A stretch of 64,000 bases of DNA from RYN-230 sp036509255. Lineage in GTDB: Bacteria; Actinomycetota; Actinomycetes; Streptosporangiales; Streptosporangiaceae. This document shows, one piece after another, positions 34,145 through 42,272 of the stretch. The stretch is taken from positions 1 through 64,000 of the forward strand of contig DATCFY010000039.1 in the NCBI GenBank assembly GCA_036509255.1, read 5' to 3'. Both the position numbers and the translations under genes were made by a program. The notes beneath the pieces were generated by a model, which saw only the letters and a list, made by a program, of their open reading frames with translations, did no database searches and was not told the origin of the DNA. The stretch's first letter is position 1, and every line of letters starts with the position of its first letter.

Positions 34145-35218
34145 GTGATCTCGCAAGCGCTCCTCGCGGCGCGCGACCTCAGCTCACCGCCCACCGAGAC
34201 CCTGGATCAGGCCTGCGGCAAGGATCCCGGGATCGCCTGCCGGCTGGCCTGGGACATCCTGCACAACCGGAACGCGGCCGACCTGACCAAGGTCTATCTG
34301 GCCGGGCCGGTCAGCGCGGTCCTGCGGATCGTCTTCGTGCTGCTCATCGCGGTACTCATCCGGTGGCTGGCGCACCGGGCGATCAACAAGATCACGGCCC
34401 GGGCAGCCGAGGGCCGCAGCCCCGGTAAGGCCGACGCGGCCTACGTGCTGGGTGGGGAGCGGCGGCGGCAGCGATCCAAGGCCCTCGGCTCGATCCTGCG
34501 CAACGCGGCGTCCGTGCTCATCTTCGGCATCGCGGCGGTGACCATCGCCGGTGACCTCGGGCTGAACCTGGCCCCGGTCCTGGCCAGCGCAGGGGTTCTC
34601 GGTCTCGCCGTCGGCTTCGGCGCGCAGAGCCTGGTGCGTGACTTCCTCGCCGGGATCTTCATGCTGCTCGAAGACCAGTACGGGGTCGGGGACGTCATCG
34701 ACTCGGGGTACGCCAGCGGGACGGTCGAGGCGGTCAGCCTGCGCGTCACCACCCTGCGCGACGTCAACGGCGTGGTCTGGTACGTCCGGAACGGGACCAT
34801 CAACCGGATCGGCAACGAATCACAGGGCTGGGCCCGGGCGGTGATCGATTTCCCGGTGAGCTATGACCAGGACCTCCCGCAGGTCCGCAGCGTCATGAAG
34901 GAAACGGCGGCCCAGATGTGGCAGGAGGAACGCTGGCATGACGTGATCACGGAAGAGCCGGAGGTGTGGGGAGCCGAGGCGGTCTACAGTGACGCCATCG
35001 TGATGCGCATGGTCGCCCGCACGCTGCCGCTACGGCAGTGGGAAGTGGCCCGCGAGCTCAGGGAACGGCTGAAGAACGCGATGGCATCCATGGCGGTGGA
35101 CGGGGAGCCCGTGGCCACTGTGATCAGCGCGGGCCACGCCCCCACGGCCGAGGGGCCGGGGCACGCTCCGGCCCTGCCGAAGCCTGCCGGGCAGCAGCCA
35201 CCGCCGGGGACCCCGTGA
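34145..35218 (+). CDS. MscS-family mechanosensitive channel
   Basis: 357 residues from GTG 34145 (AAAGGAA upstream). One helix at about 58-80, a second at about 118-140, and the MscS pore helix and start of the beta domain, GVLGLAVGFGAQSLVRDFLAG, then EDQYGVGDVIDSG. It opens under membrane tension and protects against osmotic downshock. The C-terminal tail is Pro/Gly-rich. It is followed 52 bp later by the globin gene; MscS, globin, ettA and ssb are also near each other in mycobacteria. Confidence 0.92.
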   Translation: MISQALLAARDLSSPPTETLDQACGKDPGIACRLAWDILHNRNAADLTKVYLAGPVSAVLRIVFVLLIAVLIRWLAHRAINKITARAAEGRSPGKADAAYVLGGERRRQRSKALGSILRNAASVLIFGIAAVTIAGDLGLNLAPVLASAGVLGLAVGFGAQSLVRDFLAGIFMLLEDQYGVGDVIDSGYASGTVEAVSLRVTTLRDVNGVVWYVRNGTINRIGNESQGWARAVIDFPVSYDQDLPQVRSVMKETAAQMWQEERWHDVITEEPEVWGAEAVYSDAIVMRMVARTLPLRQWEVARELRERLKNAMASMAVDGEPVATVISAGHAPTAEGPGHAPALPKPAGQQPPPGTP

Positions 35219-35270
35219 GCCGTGACGCCAGTCATCGCGGGCCGGCCGGCGGGACTAGCCTGGGGGCGCG

Positions 35271-35711
35271 ATGAACGAGACGAGTGAACCCGCCACCACC
35301 CCGCCGAGCTTCTACGAGGCGGTCGGCGGCGAGGAGACGTTTCGCCGCCTGACCCGGCTGTTCTACGAGGGCGTGGCCGGGGACCCGGCGCTGCGCGCCG
35401 TCTACCCGAGCCGGGACCTCGGACCCGCCGAGGAGCACCTGCGGCTGTTCCTCATCCAGTACTGGGGCGGGCCGGCCACCTACAACGAGCTGCGCGGGCA
35501 CCCCCGGCTGCGGATGCGGCACCGTCACTTCGTCATCGGCGAGGCCGAGCGCGACGCCTGGCTGCGGCACATGCGCGCCGCGCTCGACCAGATCGGGCTG
35601 GACCCCGCGCTCGACGCCCAGCTCTGGGATTACCTGGTGATGGCCGCACACAGCCTGTTGAACGCGCCTAGCGGGCCTGGCCGCCCGGACCTGGGGCTGA
35701 GCCCCGCGTAA
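35271..35711 (+). CDS. truncated haemoglobin, group II (GlbO-like)
   Basis: 146 residues. Group II truncated-globin features are the start FYEAVGGEETFRRLTRLFYE, the CD region YPSRDLGPAEEHLRLFLIQY WGGP, the proximal-His region RHRHFVIGEAERDAWLRHM and the conserved Trp of the G helix in DAWL. These globins bind O2 and NO and link to respiratory protection. No clear ribosome binding site; TAGCCT nine bases upstream of the ATG may be a -10 element. Neighbours match the mycobacterial glbO area. Confidence 0.93.
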   Translation: MNETSEPATTPPSFYEAVGGEETFRRLTRLFYEGVAGDPALRAVYPSRDLGPAEEHLRLFLIQYWGGPATYNELRGHPRLRMRHRHFVIGEAERDAWLRHMRAALDQIGLDPALDAQLWDYLVMAAHSLLNAPSGPGRPDLGLSPA

Positions 35712-35759
35712 CGGAACTGCTCAGCCCCGGCCGGGCTACCCGGCTCAGCCCCGGCCGGA

Positions 35760-37424
35760 CTAGCCCCGGGTCAGTTTGCGGTAGGTCACCGCGTGCGGGC
35801 GGGCCGCCTCGGCGCCGAGCCGCTCGATCTTGTTCTTCTCGTAGGACTCGAAGTTGCCCTCGAACCAGAACCAGTTCGAGCCGCCTTCCCAGGCCAGGAT
35901 GTGCGTGGCGATGCGGTCCAGGAACCACCGGTCGTGGCTGGTGATGACCGCGCAGCCGGGGAACTCCAGCAGCGCCCGCTCCAGCGAGCCCAGCGTCTCC
36001 ACGTCCAGGTCGTTGGCGGGCTCGTCGAGCAGCAGCAGGTTGCCGCCCTGGCGCAGGGTGAGGGCCAGGTTGACCCGGCCCCGCTCCCCGCCGGACATCA
36101 TCCCGGCCGGCTTCTGCTGGTCCGTGCCCTTGAAGCCGAACGCGGCCACGTAGGCGCGGCTGGGGATCTCCACGTTGCCCACCCGGATCGTGGATTCACC
36201 TGCGGAGATGGCTTCCCAGACGTTCTTGGCCGGATCGATCCCGGACCTCAGCTGGTCCACGTAGGCGACCTTGACGGTGTCACCGATCCGGATCGCGCCC
36301 GAGTCGGGCTGCTCGTCGCCCACGATCATCTTGAACAGCGTGGTCTTGCCGACCCCGTTCGGGCCAATGACGCCGACCAGCCCGTTGCGCGGCAGCGAGA
36401 AGCTCAGCCCGTCGATCAGCACCCGGTCGCCGAAGCTCTTGGTCAGGTCGGTGACCTCGACGACCTGGTTGCCCAGCCGGGGGCCCGGCGGGATCTGGAT
36501 CTCCTCGAAGTCCAGCTTGCGGTGCTTGTCCGCCTCGGCCGCCATCTCCTCGTAGCGCTCGAGCCGGGCCCGGCTCTTGGACTGGCGGGCCCGGGGGCTG
36601 GAGCGCACCCACTCGAGCTCGTCTTCCAGCCGCTTGCGCCGCTTGGCGTCCTTCGCGCCCTCGACCTTGATCCGGGACGCCTTGGTCTCCAGGTAGGTGG
36701 AGTAGTTGCCCTCGTACGGGTAGGTGTGGCCCCGGTCCAGCTCGAGGATCCACTGCGCCACGTTGTCCAGGAAGTACCGGTCGTGGGTGACCGCGACAAC
36801 CGTCCCGGGATACTTCTCCAGGTGCTGCTCCAGCCACTGCACGCTCTCCGCGTCCAGGTGGTTGGTAGGCTCGTCCAGCAGCAGCAGGTCGGGCTGGGAC
36901 AGCAGCAGCTTGCACAACGCGACCCGGCGGCGCTCTCCCCCGGACAGCACGGTCACCTCGGCGTCCGGTGGCGGGCAGCGCAGCGCGTCCATCGCCTGCT
37001 CAAGCTGGCTGTCCAGGTCCCAGGCGTCGCGGTGATCAAGCTGCTCCTGGAGCTTGCCCATCTCTTCGAGCAAGTCGTCGGAGTAGTCCGTCGCCATCTT
37101 CTCGGCGATCGCGTTGAACTGGTCCAGCAGGGCCTTGGTCTCCGCCACCCCGTCCTGGACGTTGCCCAGCACGGTCTTGCTCTCGTCAAGCTTCGGTTCC
37201 TGGCTCAGCAACCCCACCGTGAAGCCGGGGAAAAGCCGCGCATCGCCGTTGGATGGCTGCTCGAGGCCCGCCATCATCTTCAGCAGGGTCGACTTGCCCG
37301 CGCCGTTGGGCCCGACCACGCCGATCTTGGCCCCGGGAAAGAACGCCAGCGTTACGTCATCAAGGAGAACCTTGTCGCCCTTCACCAGCCGGGCGGCATG
37401 CATCTGATAGATAAATTCGGGCAT
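35760..37424 (-). CDS. ettA: energy-dependent translational throttle protein (ABC-F)
   Basis: 554 residues with two ABC domains (Walker A GPNGAGKST at about 38-46; second GPNGVGKTT at about 355), LSGGERRRVALCKLL and MSGGERGRVNLALTL signatures, and the EttA arm and P-site tRNA-interaction linker between them. It binds the ribosomal E site and gates the first elongation steps according to ATP/ADP ratio. It begins 18 bp after the diguanylate cyclase gene, with TTGGAG before the ATG, and is last in an apparent ssb-GGDEF-ettA unit. Confidence 0.96.
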   Translation of the reverse strand: MPEFIYQMHAARLVKGDKVLLDDVTLAFFPGAKIGVVGPNGAGKSTLLKMMAGLEQPSNGDARLFPGFTVGLLSQEPKLDESKTVLGNVQDGVAETKALLDQFNAIAEKMATDYSDDLLEEMGKLQEQLDHRDAWDLDSQLEQAMDALRCPPPDAEVTVLSGGERRRVALCKLLLSQPDLLLLDEPTNHLDAESVQWLEQHLEKYPGTVVAVTHDRYFLDNVAQWILELDRGHTYPYEGNYSTYLETKASRIKVEGAKDAKRRKRLEDELEWVRSSPRARQSKSRARLERYEEMAAEADKHRKLDFEEIQIPPGPRLGNQVVEVTDLTKSFGDRVLIDGLSFSLPRNGLVGVIGPNGVGKTTLFKMIVGDEQPDSGAIRIGDTVKVAYVDQLRSGIDPAKNVWEAISAGESTIRVGNVEIPSRAYVAAFGFKGTDQQKPAGMMSGGERGRVNLALTLRQGGNLLLLDEPANDLDVETLGSLERALLEFPGCAVITSHDRWFLDRIATHILAWEGGSNWFWFEGNFESYEKNKIERLGAEAARPHAVTYRKLTRG

Positions 37425-37442
37425 GCTCCAAGGTTAGGGGTA

Positions 37443-38756
37443 TCAGCGCAGCGGCTCGCACGGCCCGGCCTCCGGCGGAAGCGTGCACACCCGGTCCCGG
37501 CCCGACTTCTTGGCCCGGTACAGCGCGACGTCGGCCGCGGCGAGGAGTTCGAACAGGTCCTCGCCGTCCAGGCCCAGCGCGGCTACCCCGATCGAGACGG
37601 TGACGGTCACCGTGGTGCCACGGGCCTGCACCGCGATATCCCCGACCCGGCCGCGCAGCCGCTCGGCGATGTGGCAGGCCTCCTGCTGGCCGGCGCCGGG
37701 CAGCACGGCCACGAACTCCTCGCCGCCGAACCGCCCCAGCACGTCGCAGTCCCGCACGTGCTGGCCCAGGGTGCTGGCCGTCGCGGCGAGCATCTCGTCT
37801 CCGGCCAGGTGTCCGTAGGTGTCGTTGACCCGCTTGAAGCGGTCGATGTCCACCAGCAGGATCGCGGCGGGGCCGCCCGTCCGCCGGGCCCGGCGGATCT
37901 TCTGTTCCGCTTCCCGCTGCCAGGCGACGGCGTTGAGCAGGCCGGTCTTCGGGTCGGACTGGGCGGCGGCGCGCAGCTGCTGGTGCAGGAGGCTGCGCTG
38001 GAGCAGGATGACGGGCGGCAGCGCGACCAGCAGCATGACCCAGCTGAGCGTGCAGGCGATGGTGACCAGCACGCCCGCGCACAGTCCCGCCACGTCGACC
38101 AGCAGGCTCTCGAAGTCCGGGGTTCCCCCCGGGCCGGAAACAGCTGGCCGCGGCACACCGGGCCGCGCGGCCCGCCCGGCCAGGCCGGTCAGCACCGCGT
38201 TGATGAGCACGAACAGCGCCGCACAGCAGGCGGCCCCGAGCACCATCACCGGGTCGCGCAGCCACGGGCCGTGCGGGTGGGCCAGGCCCAGAAAACTGTG
38301 GAACAGCAGCGAGCTGGCCGCCCCGGCCAGGCCCAGCGCGGCGGCCGTGAACGCCCGCCAGTACAGCGGCCCCTGCCGGGCCCGCCAGTGCGCGTACGCC
38401 CCGATCAGCACGGGACCGAGCAGCGCGTATTCCGGCGGCAGCAGCAGCGCGGCCGGGAGCCACCAGGCGGTGAGCAGATCGTGCGTGCCCGGGGGCGGCG
38501 CGCCGCCGCGCCGGGTCGACTCGACGCAGACCATCCCGCAGCCCAGCACGAGCGCGAAGAGGACGAGCTGGTCAGGGCTGGGCTGGAGGCGGGTCACCTG
38601 CCAGGCCGCCAGGATGAACTCGGTGGCGGTGACCACGATCAGGTACGCCCGCAGCCGCCGCCGCCGGGGCATCCGGTCGAAGGCCCATGGGGCTTCGGGG
38701 CGGTGCCCTGACCCGTCGCGGTACTCACGCTGCATCGTGCGCTGGACTGCCGACAT
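37443..38756 (-). CDS. membrane diguanylate cyclase (GGDEF)
   Basis: 437 residues: six hydrophobic segments (about 35-250) then a complete GGDEF domain with LVDIDRFKRVNDTYGHLAGD and the active site GGEEF at 344-348. An RxxD product-inhibition site (RDCD, 335-338) sits exactly five residues before GGEEF. It should make cyclic di-GMP, which controls development in filamentous actinobacteria, under the control of a membrane sensor module of unknown ligand. It lies between ssb and ettA with short gaps. The start may instead be a Met at residue 8. Confidence 0.92.
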   Translation of the reverse strand: MSAVQRTMQREYRDGSGHRPEAPWAFDRMPRRRRLRAYLIVVTATEFILAAWQVTRLQPSPDQLVLFALVLGCGMVCVESTRRGGAPPPGTHDLLTAWWLPAALLLPPEYALLGPVLIGAYAHWRARQGPLYWRAFTAAALGLAGAASSLLFHSFLGLAHPHGPWLRDPVMVLGAACCAALFVLINAVLTGLAGRAARPGVPRPAVSGPGGTPDFESLLVDVAGLCAGVLVTIACTLSWVMLLVALPPVILLQRSLLHQQLRAAAQSDPKTGLLNAVAWQREAEQKIRRARRTGGPAAILLVDIDRFKRVNDTYGHLAGDEMLAATASTLGQHVRDCDVLGRFGGEEFVAVLPGAGQQEACHIAERLRGRVGDIAVQARGTTVTVTVSIGVAALGLDGEDLFELLAAADVALYRAKKSGRDRVCTLPPEAGPCEPLR

Positions 38757-38920
38757 GCCACCTGTCCATCACTGCCGCAGGCAGGCCCCTCCGGCATTTC
38801 GGTCACATTCCGTATTCAAAAAGCGGCCGAACTATGACGCTGGGTAACAGCGTAGAGCCAAGGGGCCTGCGCGGCATGCAATTGCGTGGATCCAGTGAGT
38901 CAGAATCCAACACCAGGGGC

Positions 38921-39475
38921 TCAGAACGGGACGGACACTCCCGCAGGCTCCGCAGGCCCGTCCAGCCCGTCCAGCCCGGGAGCGGTTCCGTTGCGGCGAT
39001 CGAGCGCGGCCACCGGCTCACCGTCACCGTTGAGGCCGGCCTCAGCCCCCGGCTCGCTGCCGTGCCCGGCCTCGGCCCCGGGGCCGCCTGCCGCCGCGTG
39101 GTCCGCCACCGGCCGCCGGGGACGCTGGAAGCTGGCCACGCCGCGGGCCAGGTCGTGCCCGACCGAGGTCGCCTCGACCTCGACCGCCAGCCGGGAGACC
39201 CCGTCCTTGTCGTACGGCCGGACCTGGAGCCGGCCCTTGACCAGCACCGGCTCGCCCTTATGCAGGCACTTCGCGACGTTGTCGGCCAGCGTCCGCCAGC
39301 AGACCACGCTGACGAACGAGGTCGGCCCGTCCGTCCACTCACCGCTCTCCCGGTCCACCCGCCGCGGGGTGTAGGCGACCCGGAGCGAGACACTGGAGAT
39401 GCCGTTGGCCGTGATGCGGAACCGTGGATCGCGGGCCACGTACCCGGACAGGAACACCTGCGCGTCGTTGATCAT
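38921..39475 (-). CDS. ssb: single-stranded DNA-binding protein (SsbB-like paralogue)
   Basis: 184 residues from ATG 39475 with AGGAGGATG upstream. OB-fold of about 115 residues (INDAQVFLSGYVARDPRFR, VCWRTLADNVAKCLHKGEPV, KGRLQVRPYDKDG) then a Gly/Ala/Glu linker. The usual acidic tip DDDIPF is missing; the protein ends AGVSVPF. That matches the second, non-essential actinobacterial SSB used in chromosome segregation or competence rather than the replicative one. It is upstream of the GGDEF gene and ettA, as ssb is next to ettA in mycobacteria. Confidence 0.92.
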   Translation of the reverse strand: MINDAQVFLSGYVARDPRFRITANGISSVSLRVAYTPRRVDRESGEWTDGPTSFVSVVCWRTLADNVAKCLHKGEPVLVKGRLQVRPYDKDGVSRLAVEVEATSVGHDLARGVASFQRPRRPVADHAAAGGPGAEAGHGSEPGAEAGLNGDGEPVAALDRRNGTAPGLDGLDGPAEPAGVSVPF

Positions 39476-39735
39476 GCCATCCTCCTGGCTCTGCCCGGCG
39501 GCCCGGTGAGCGGTGCCGCCCGCGGCGGCGCGGTGCCGCCCGCTGATGTCCACGATCACCGCCCGGCACGGGGAGCGGCCACGCCGAACCTGGTTCTGTG
39601 GATAGCGGCGCCAACTCGGCCAGCTTGTGGACAGGCGGGCGGGAAACGGCGGTACCGCGTGCGACAATCCGGCGGCCCGGGGACAGGTCAGCCAGCGGCC
39701 AGCGCGACCTCTGTGAATGTGCAAACCGCCCAGAC

Positions 39736-40413
39736 CTACGAGCCGGTCAGGATGAAGCCCCCATCGACGGTGAGGACCGTCCCCGTGACAAAGCGGTTTT
39801 GCATCAGGTACAGATGCGTCGCGGCGATATCGTCCGCTTCGCCGATCGCCTTAGTCAGCATTCGTTCCGCGAGACCAGCAAATACGGCCGTCCGCTGAGG
39901 CTCGGCGATCGCGTCCCACGCCGGCGTCCGGATGACTCCGGGCCGGACCGCGTTGACGCGGATAGGCGCCAGCTCCACCGCTAGCCCTCGGGTCAATCCT
40001 TCTATGGCGCTCGCGCCGCTGGCCGCGATCGCGGTCCCCGGCGTCGGGCGGACACCGATCGTCCCGGAGGTCAGCACAATGGAGCCCCCGGCCCTGATCA
40101 GCGGAGCCGCGTACTTGACGGCCGCGACCACGCCCCAGTAGCGGATTTCGAACCATTGCCGGGCTTCCTCGAGCGTGAACTCGCTGGACGCCCGCACGGG
40201 CATCGGGTCACCCGCCGTGTACACCAGATGATCCAGGTTTCCCACCCGCGAGAACAGGCTGGCGACGTCCGCTTCGCTCCGGGTGTCAACGACGGCACCC
40301 TCGCAGGCACCTGGCAGGGTGGCCAGTGCCGCGCTCACTCGCTCCTGGTCACTCGATGCGATGGTGACCGAGGCGCCCTGTGCTGCCGCAGCCCGCGCTG
40401 ACGCCGCTCTTCT
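39736..40413 (-). pseudogene. 5'-truncated short-chain dehydrogenase/reductase
   Basis: The frame reads a typical SDR from ARAAAAQGASVTIASSDQER to the C-terminal VTGTVLTVDGGFILTGS, but the first strand and TGxxxGIG nucleotide-binding loop are missing. Upstream of about 40404 the frame runs into sequence belonging to the remnant on the other strand. The catalytic YxxxK is also absent (GTAIAASGASAIEGL), though some intact relatives share that. Without the Rossmann start it should not bind NAD(P). It may still be translated from chance starts at about 40428 or 40485. Confidence 0.75.
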
Positions 40414-40681
40414 CGAACTGATGTACACCGTCAAGCGCGGCCTGCACTCTGCGGCGCTGGACGACGCGTTTGGCCGCCTGTTCACCGCGTTCGACGACCT
40501 GATCCGTCAGGGGCAGCAGGCGGGCAAGCTGCAGGCAGGCGACTCCGACCGGGTCCGCTTGCTCCTGCTGGCCGCCATGCAGGGCATCGCCGCACTCATC
40601 ACATCCGGCGGCGTGGAAGCGGGGCAGGCCGACGGGCTCATCGCGGACACGGTCGCACTCTTCATCCGCGGCCCGCGCTGA
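40400..40681 (+). pseudogene. TetR-family regulator, C-terminal remnant
   Basis: The frame from about 40400 reads DAALLELMYTVKRGLHSAAL, then a helical region to LLLLAAMQGIAALITSGGVE and ALFIRGPR, the ligand-binding half of a TetR/AcrR regulator. The DNA-binding half is absent; upstream sequence belongs to the SDR remnant on the opposite strand. Both genes would have been divergent neighbours, regulator and target, and a single deletion removed both 5' ends and the promoter region between them. Confidence 0.7.
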
Positions 40682-40683
40682 GA

Positions 40684-41637
40684 TCAGGCAGCAACCAGTT
40701 CGGAGGGCTCGGCGATCACGTCCACCAGCGCGCCGTTGCGCATCACGGTGATCGCCATCGGCTGCCCGATCGCCTCGGCGAACATCAGCCGCTGCAGATC
40801 CTGCGCCGCGCTCACCGGGCTGCCGCCCGCGCTCACCAGCAGGTCCCCGGCCCGCAGGCCGGCCCGGTCGGCCGGGCCGCCTGCCACCACCTCGGCCACC
40901 CGCAGGCCGGTGGGCCGCCCGACCCGCTCGGCCAGCACGGCCGGGAGCGGGGCCGGCACGCTCACCAGGCCGAGGTAGGCCCGCCGGACCTTGCCGTGCC
41001 GCATGAGCGCGGAAATGATGCGCCGCGTCGTCGCGTTGACCGGCACGGCCAGGCCCAGGCCCACGCCGGCCACCGCGGTGTTGATGCCGACCACCCGGGA
41101 GTGGCTGTCCGCGAGGGCCCCGCCGGAGTTGCCCGGGTTGAGGGCCGCGTCGGTCTGGATCACGTCCTCGATCAGCCGGGCCGCGCCCGCGGTCCGGGTG
41201 GGCAGGGACCGGCCCAGGGCGCTGACCACCCCGGCGGTAACCGAGCCGGCCAGGCCGAGCGGGTTACCCACGGCCACCACCAGCTGGCCGACCACGAGCT
41301 CGTCCGCCTCACCCAGCTCGGCGGGTGGCGGGGTCGCCCCCGAGGCCCGCAGGACGGCCAGGTCGGACAGCGGGTCACTGCCCACCACGCGGAAGGGGGT
41401 GGCGGAGCCGTCCGCGAACGCGGCCGTGCCGCCCGAGGCGCCGCCCACCACGTGGGCGTTGGTGAGCATGAAGCCGTCCCCGGTGAAGACCACGCCCGAG
41501 CCGAGGCTCTCCCCGCCCCGGCCGCCACCGCCCCGGCCAGTCTGGGGCACCCGCAGGCTGGCCACCTTGCCGGTGAGCTCAGCCGCGACCCCGGCCACGA
41601 TCTGCGAGTAGCTGTCCAGTGGTTGCTGCTCTGGCAC
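40684..41637 (-). CDS. HtrA/DegP-like S1C serine protease with PDZ domain, no signal peptide
   Basis: 317 residues, GTG start with GGAGG upstream. Catalytic triad H62 (LTNAHVVG), D92 (LSDLAVLRA) and S171 (NPGNSGG), then one PDZ domain (about 225-310, GLRVAEVVAGGPADRAGLRA). There is no signal peptide or membrane helix; the protein starts MPEQQPLDSYSQIVAGVAAE, so it should act in the cytoplasm or leave by another route. Stand-alone, with an AT-rich promoter patch (attacataattacaac, about 41683-41698) upstream. Confidence 0.92.
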   Translation of the reverse strand: MPEQQPLDSYSQIVAGVAAELTGKVASLRVPQTGRGGGGRGGESLGSGVVFTGDGFMLTNAHVVGGASGGTAAFADGSATPFRVVGSDPLSDLAVLRASGATPPPAELGEADELVVGQLVVAVGNPLGLAGSVTAGVVSALGRSLPTRTAGAARLIEDVIQTDAALNPGNSGGALADSHSRVVGINTAVAGVGLGLAVPVNATTRRIISALMRHGKVRRAYLGLVSVPAPLPAVLAERVGRPTGLRVAEVVAGGPADRAGLRAGDLLVSAGGSPVSAAQDLQRLMFAEAIGQPMAITVMRNGALVDVIAEPSELVAA

Positions 41638-41830
41638 GCCGCCTCCTACCCCGGCGGCCCGGAGAATGCGGGCCTGAGGGGGATTACATAATTACAACTT
41701 GTGCAGTCTGCTAACGCCAGCCCGGGGACGGGCCTTCCCGCCGCGTTACGCCGTGGGCGGAATCACCCACGGACCGGCCGGGTGATAGGCAAGGGACCAG
41801 ACCCATGCCCGTCGAGCGGACAGGAGTGCC

Positions 41831-42244
41831 GTGACAGATCCTGGGCCAGATCCCGCGGACGACCCGGCGGTGCAGGACTTCGCCACCAAGCTCTTCAATC
41901 TCGCCCGGGCCGGTGACGCGGCGGCGCTGGCCGCCTACCTGGACGCAGGCGTCCCGGCCAACCTCACCAACGACCGCGGGGACACGCTGATCATGCTGGC
42001 TGCCTACCACGGGCATGCCCCGGCGGTGCAGGTCCTGCTGGATCGCGGCGCCGACCCCGGCCGGCCCAACGACCGGGGGCAGACCCCGCTGGCCGGCGCG
42101 GTGTTCAAGGGCGAACCGGAGGTCGTCCGCGCGCTGCTGGACGGGGGCGCGGACCCTGGGACGGGCCACCCGAGCGCCATCGACACCGCCCGGATGTTCG
42201 GCAACGACGAGTTCCTCGGCTGGTTCGCCGGGGAGAACGACTAG
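41831..42244 (+). CDS. ankyrin-repeat protein
   Basis: 137 residues, GTG start with GGAG upstream. Three ankyrin repeats are visible (LFNLARAGDAAALAAYLDAG, GDTLIMLAAYHGHAPAVQVL, GQTPLAGAVFKGEPEVVRAL), capped by a C-terminal helix. These make a small cytoplasmic protein-binding scaffold; similar proteins sit next to catalase or protease genes in actinobacteria but have no defined partner. Divergent from the HtrA-like protease. Confidence 0.9.
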   Translation: MTDPGPDPADDPAVQDFATKLFNLARAGDAAALAAYLDAGVPANLTNDRGDTLIMLAAYHGHAPAVQVLLDRGADPGRPNDRGQTPLAGAVFKGEPEVVRALLDGGADPGTGHPSAIDTARMFGNDEFLGWFAGEND

Positions 42245-42272
42245 CGCCGGGCGCTCCTTGCCGCCGCCCCGG

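Noticed and set aside
35793..38711. 972-codon plus-strand open frame opposite ettA and the GGDEF gene
   Set aside because: Length comes from GC bias only; it spans two complete genes on the other strand and shows no motif.
39476..39735. Repeats upstream of ssb (gcggtgccgcccgc twice) as a mobile element end
   Set aside because: Short GC-rich direct repeat with no transposase or matching partner; ordinary promoter region.
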